7,642 nt of DNA, taken from contig CAZUDI010000094.1 in the NCBI GenBank assembly GCA_964618975.1, positions 1 to 7,642 of the forward strand, written 5' to 3'. The stretch comes from CAZUDI01 sp964618975. GTDB taxonomy: Bacteria; Desulfobacterota; Desulfomonilia; UBA1062. The notes beneath the pieces are model-generated. The model was not told the DNA's origin, made no database searches, and saw only the letters and a program-made list of their open reading frames with translations. Positions 6,405-7,642 of this stretch are shown here, piece after piece. The first letter of the stretch is position 1. Every line of letters begins with the position of its first letter. Both the position numbers and the translations under genes were made by a program.

Positions 6405-6485
6405 CGCCGGAGTTTGCGGCGGCACGAGTTGGCTGCCGGGCACCCCTTAGCTTCCGGGGCCCGATCCGGCGGCCGATATGCAAGC

Positions 6486-6504
6486 CCCCCGGTTTTTCCG
6501 GGGG
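6486..6504 (-). terminator. GC-rich hairpin after ilvD, possible weak terminator
   Basis: On the minus strand CCCCCGG, a loop AAAAA and CCGGGGG form a perfect seven-base-pair stem 43 to 61 bases after the ilvD stop. The bases after it are GCTTGCAT, so the U-run of a classical intrinsic terminator is missing. It may pause polymerase, protect the 3' end of the ilvD message or act with Rho. Confidence 0.35.
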
Positions 6505-6527
6505 TAAGATCTTATGCCTTGACTGCG

Positions 6528-6545
6528 CCAGGCGGCAATGCCTGG
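6528..6545 (-). repeat. Small hairpin directly after the ilvD stop codon
   Basis: CCAGGC and GCCTGG arms with a six-base loop form a perfect six-base-pair stem that begins one base after the ilvD TGA. No U-run follows. It may help stabilise or end the ilvD transcript together with the stronger hairpin downstream. Confidence 0.3.
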
Positions 6546-6546
6546 G

Positions 6547-7642
6547 TCAATCCCGATAGCGCGCCCCCTTGTCTGCCGACAGGCTCAGCGCGGCATAGCG
6601 CTTGAGCACGCCTTTGAGTTCGCGCACGGGCGGCTGCCAGGCCAAGCGCCGGCGCTCGAGCTCCTGCTCGTCTACGAGCAGGTCGATCCGGCGCTGTGGG
6701 ATGTCGATGGCAATGGCATCGCCCTCCTCGATGAGCGCGATGGGTCCGCCCTCGGCCGCCTCCGGGGAACAGTGGCCGATGGCCGCCCCGCGCGTGCCGC
6801 CGCTGAAGCGCCCGTCGGTGATGAGCGCCACGTCTGCGTCCAGGCCCATGCCGGCGATGGCCGAGGTGGGGGTGAGCATCTCGCGCATGCCCGGTCCGCC
6901 CTTGGGCCCCTCGTAGCGGATCACCACCACGTCCCCTTTGTGGATGCCGCCTGAGAGGATCACGCCGGAGGCCTCTTCCTCGGAGTCGAAGACCCGGGCC
7001 TTGCCCTGCCACTGCATCATCTGTGGCAGCACGCCCGACTGCTTCACCACCGCGCCGTCGGGGGCCAGGCTGCCCCTGAGGATGGCGATGCCGCCCTCGG
7101 TGTGATAGGGCCGCTCCAGGGGGCGGATGACCGTGTCGTCGAGCACCCGGGCCGCGGCGAGATTGTCCTTGAGGGGCCTGCCGGTAGCGGTCATGACCGT
7201 GGTGTCGAGCACCCCCAGACCATCCAGGCGCTGGAGTACCGCCTGGATCCCGCCGGCCGCATGCAGGTCCTGCAGGTGGTGGGGCCCGGCCGGTGACAGG
7301 TTGCACAGGTGTGGCACCCGGCGGCTCATACGGTCGAAATCCTCGAGCTCGAGCTCGATCCCGGCCTCGTAGGCCACGGCGGGCACGTGCAGCACCGTGT
7401 TGGTGGAGCAGCCCAGCGCCATGTCCACGGCGATGGCGTTGCCAAAGGCGGCGCGCGTGGCGATGTCCCGTGGCGTGATGCCCTTCTCGAAGAGCTCCAT
7501 CACCCGCATGCCGGCATGCTTGGCCAACCGGACGCGCTCGGACAGGGGCGCCGGAATGGTGCCGTTGCCCGGCAGGCCCAGGCCGAGGGCCTCGGTGAGG
7601 CAGTTCATGGAGTTGGCGGTGAACATGCCCGAGCACGAGCCG
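6547..7642 (-). CDS. ilvD: Dihydroxy-acid dehydratase, C-terminal two thirds (5' end outside window)
   Basis: The visible 364 residues belong to the IlvD/Edd family and begin inside the conserved GSCSGMFTANSMN segment, which contains an Fe-S cluster cysteine. The enzyme dehydrates 2,3-dihydroxy-isovalerate and -methylvalerate to the keto acids in valine, isoleucine and leucine synthesis, in the cytoplasm. Supporting motifs in order are CSTNTVLH, HLCNLSPAGPHHLQDLHAAGG, GRPL, EGGIAILRGSLAPDGAVVK, YEGPKGGPGMREML and DGRFSGGTRG, whose serine is the proposed catalytic base. I prefer ilvD to edd because the GMREML and SGGTRGAAIGH context is typical of ilvD. About 190 N-terminal residues should lie beyond the right edge, judging from the usual length near 555. 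It ends in TGA with a small hairpin immediately after the stop. The 226-base gap to the next gene suggests it belongs to a different transcription unit. Confidence 0.95.
   Translation of the reverse strand, partial: GSCSGMFTANSMNCLTEALGLGLPGNGTIPAPLSERVRLAKHAGMRVMELFEKGITPRDIATRAAFGNAIAVDMALGCSTNTVLHVPAVAYEAGIELELEDFDRMSRRVPHLCNLSPAGPHHLQDLHAAGGIQAVLQRLDGLGVLDTTVMTATGRPLKDNLAAARVLDDTVIRPLERPYHTEGGIAILRGSLAPDGAVVKQSGVLPQMMQWQGKARVFDSEEEASGVILSGGIHKGDVVVIRYEGPKGGPGMREMLTPTSAIAGMGLDADVALITDGRFSGGTRGAAIGHCSPEAAEGGPIALIEEGDAIAIDIPQRRIDLLVDEQELERRRLAWQPPVRELKGVLKRYAALSLSADKGARYRD

Noticed and set aside
6516..6534. A sigma-54-like TGGC...GC element on the minus strand near the ilvD stop (TGGCGCAGTCAAGGCA).
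   Set aside because: The GG and GC are spaced correctly, but the TTGCA part reads AGGCA and the element is about 200 bases from amrS with strong hairpins between.
7343..7358. Repeated CTCGAG/GAGCTC palindromic run in ilvD.
   Set aside because: It encodes an ordinary Glu-Leu-Glu-Leu-Glu stretch, and the repeat follows from the preferred GAG and CTC codons.

Overview
The window carries seven protein-coding genes, all on the minus strand. They fill it almost completely, with high GC content and strong G/C preference at third codon positions. I saw no RNA gene, insertion sequence, CRISPR array or origin. The gene content (AmrS-type radical SAM enzyme, M18 aminopeptidase with an HID metal motif, ADP-ribose-type Nudix protein) suggests a high-GC, probably anaerobic Gram-negative bacterium. 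A member of the old Deltaproteobacteria (Desulfobacterota) would fit, but that is a guess from protein flavour and not a placement.

In the direction of transcription (right to left): the 3' two thirds of ilvD (dihydroxy-acid dehydratase) enters from the right edge and ends at 6547. A 226-base gap (6321-6546) follows, with several GC-rich hairpins and a 13-bp inverted repeat. Then comes a six-gene block from 6320 to 117 with no intergenic base: amrS-like radical SAM enzyme, a 52-residue small gene, an M18 aminopeptidase, a 216-residue histidine-kinase-like protein with a ruined ATPase domain, a Nudix hydrolase and polA. Successive genes overlap by ATGA, 26 bases, ATGA, TGATG and ATGA. The last 116 bases (1-116) lie downstream of polA and hold no convincing gene or classical terminator.

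The overlaps imply one transcript with translational coupling. No metabolic pathway joins the six products. Nudix (nucleotide clean-up or ADP-ribose hydrolysis) and PolA (gap filling and repair) could share a nucleotide or DNA-repair theme. AmrS and the aminopeptidase could share a protein-modification or turnover theme. These groupings are inference.

The points most worth a second look are the stand-alone kinase-dead phosphotransferase-like protein (3169-3819), which resembles ChpT/Spo0B in layout; the small coupled gene at 5152-5310; and a PolA whose proofreading domain has lost its catalytic acids. I found no clear evidence of a wholly new multi-gene system.
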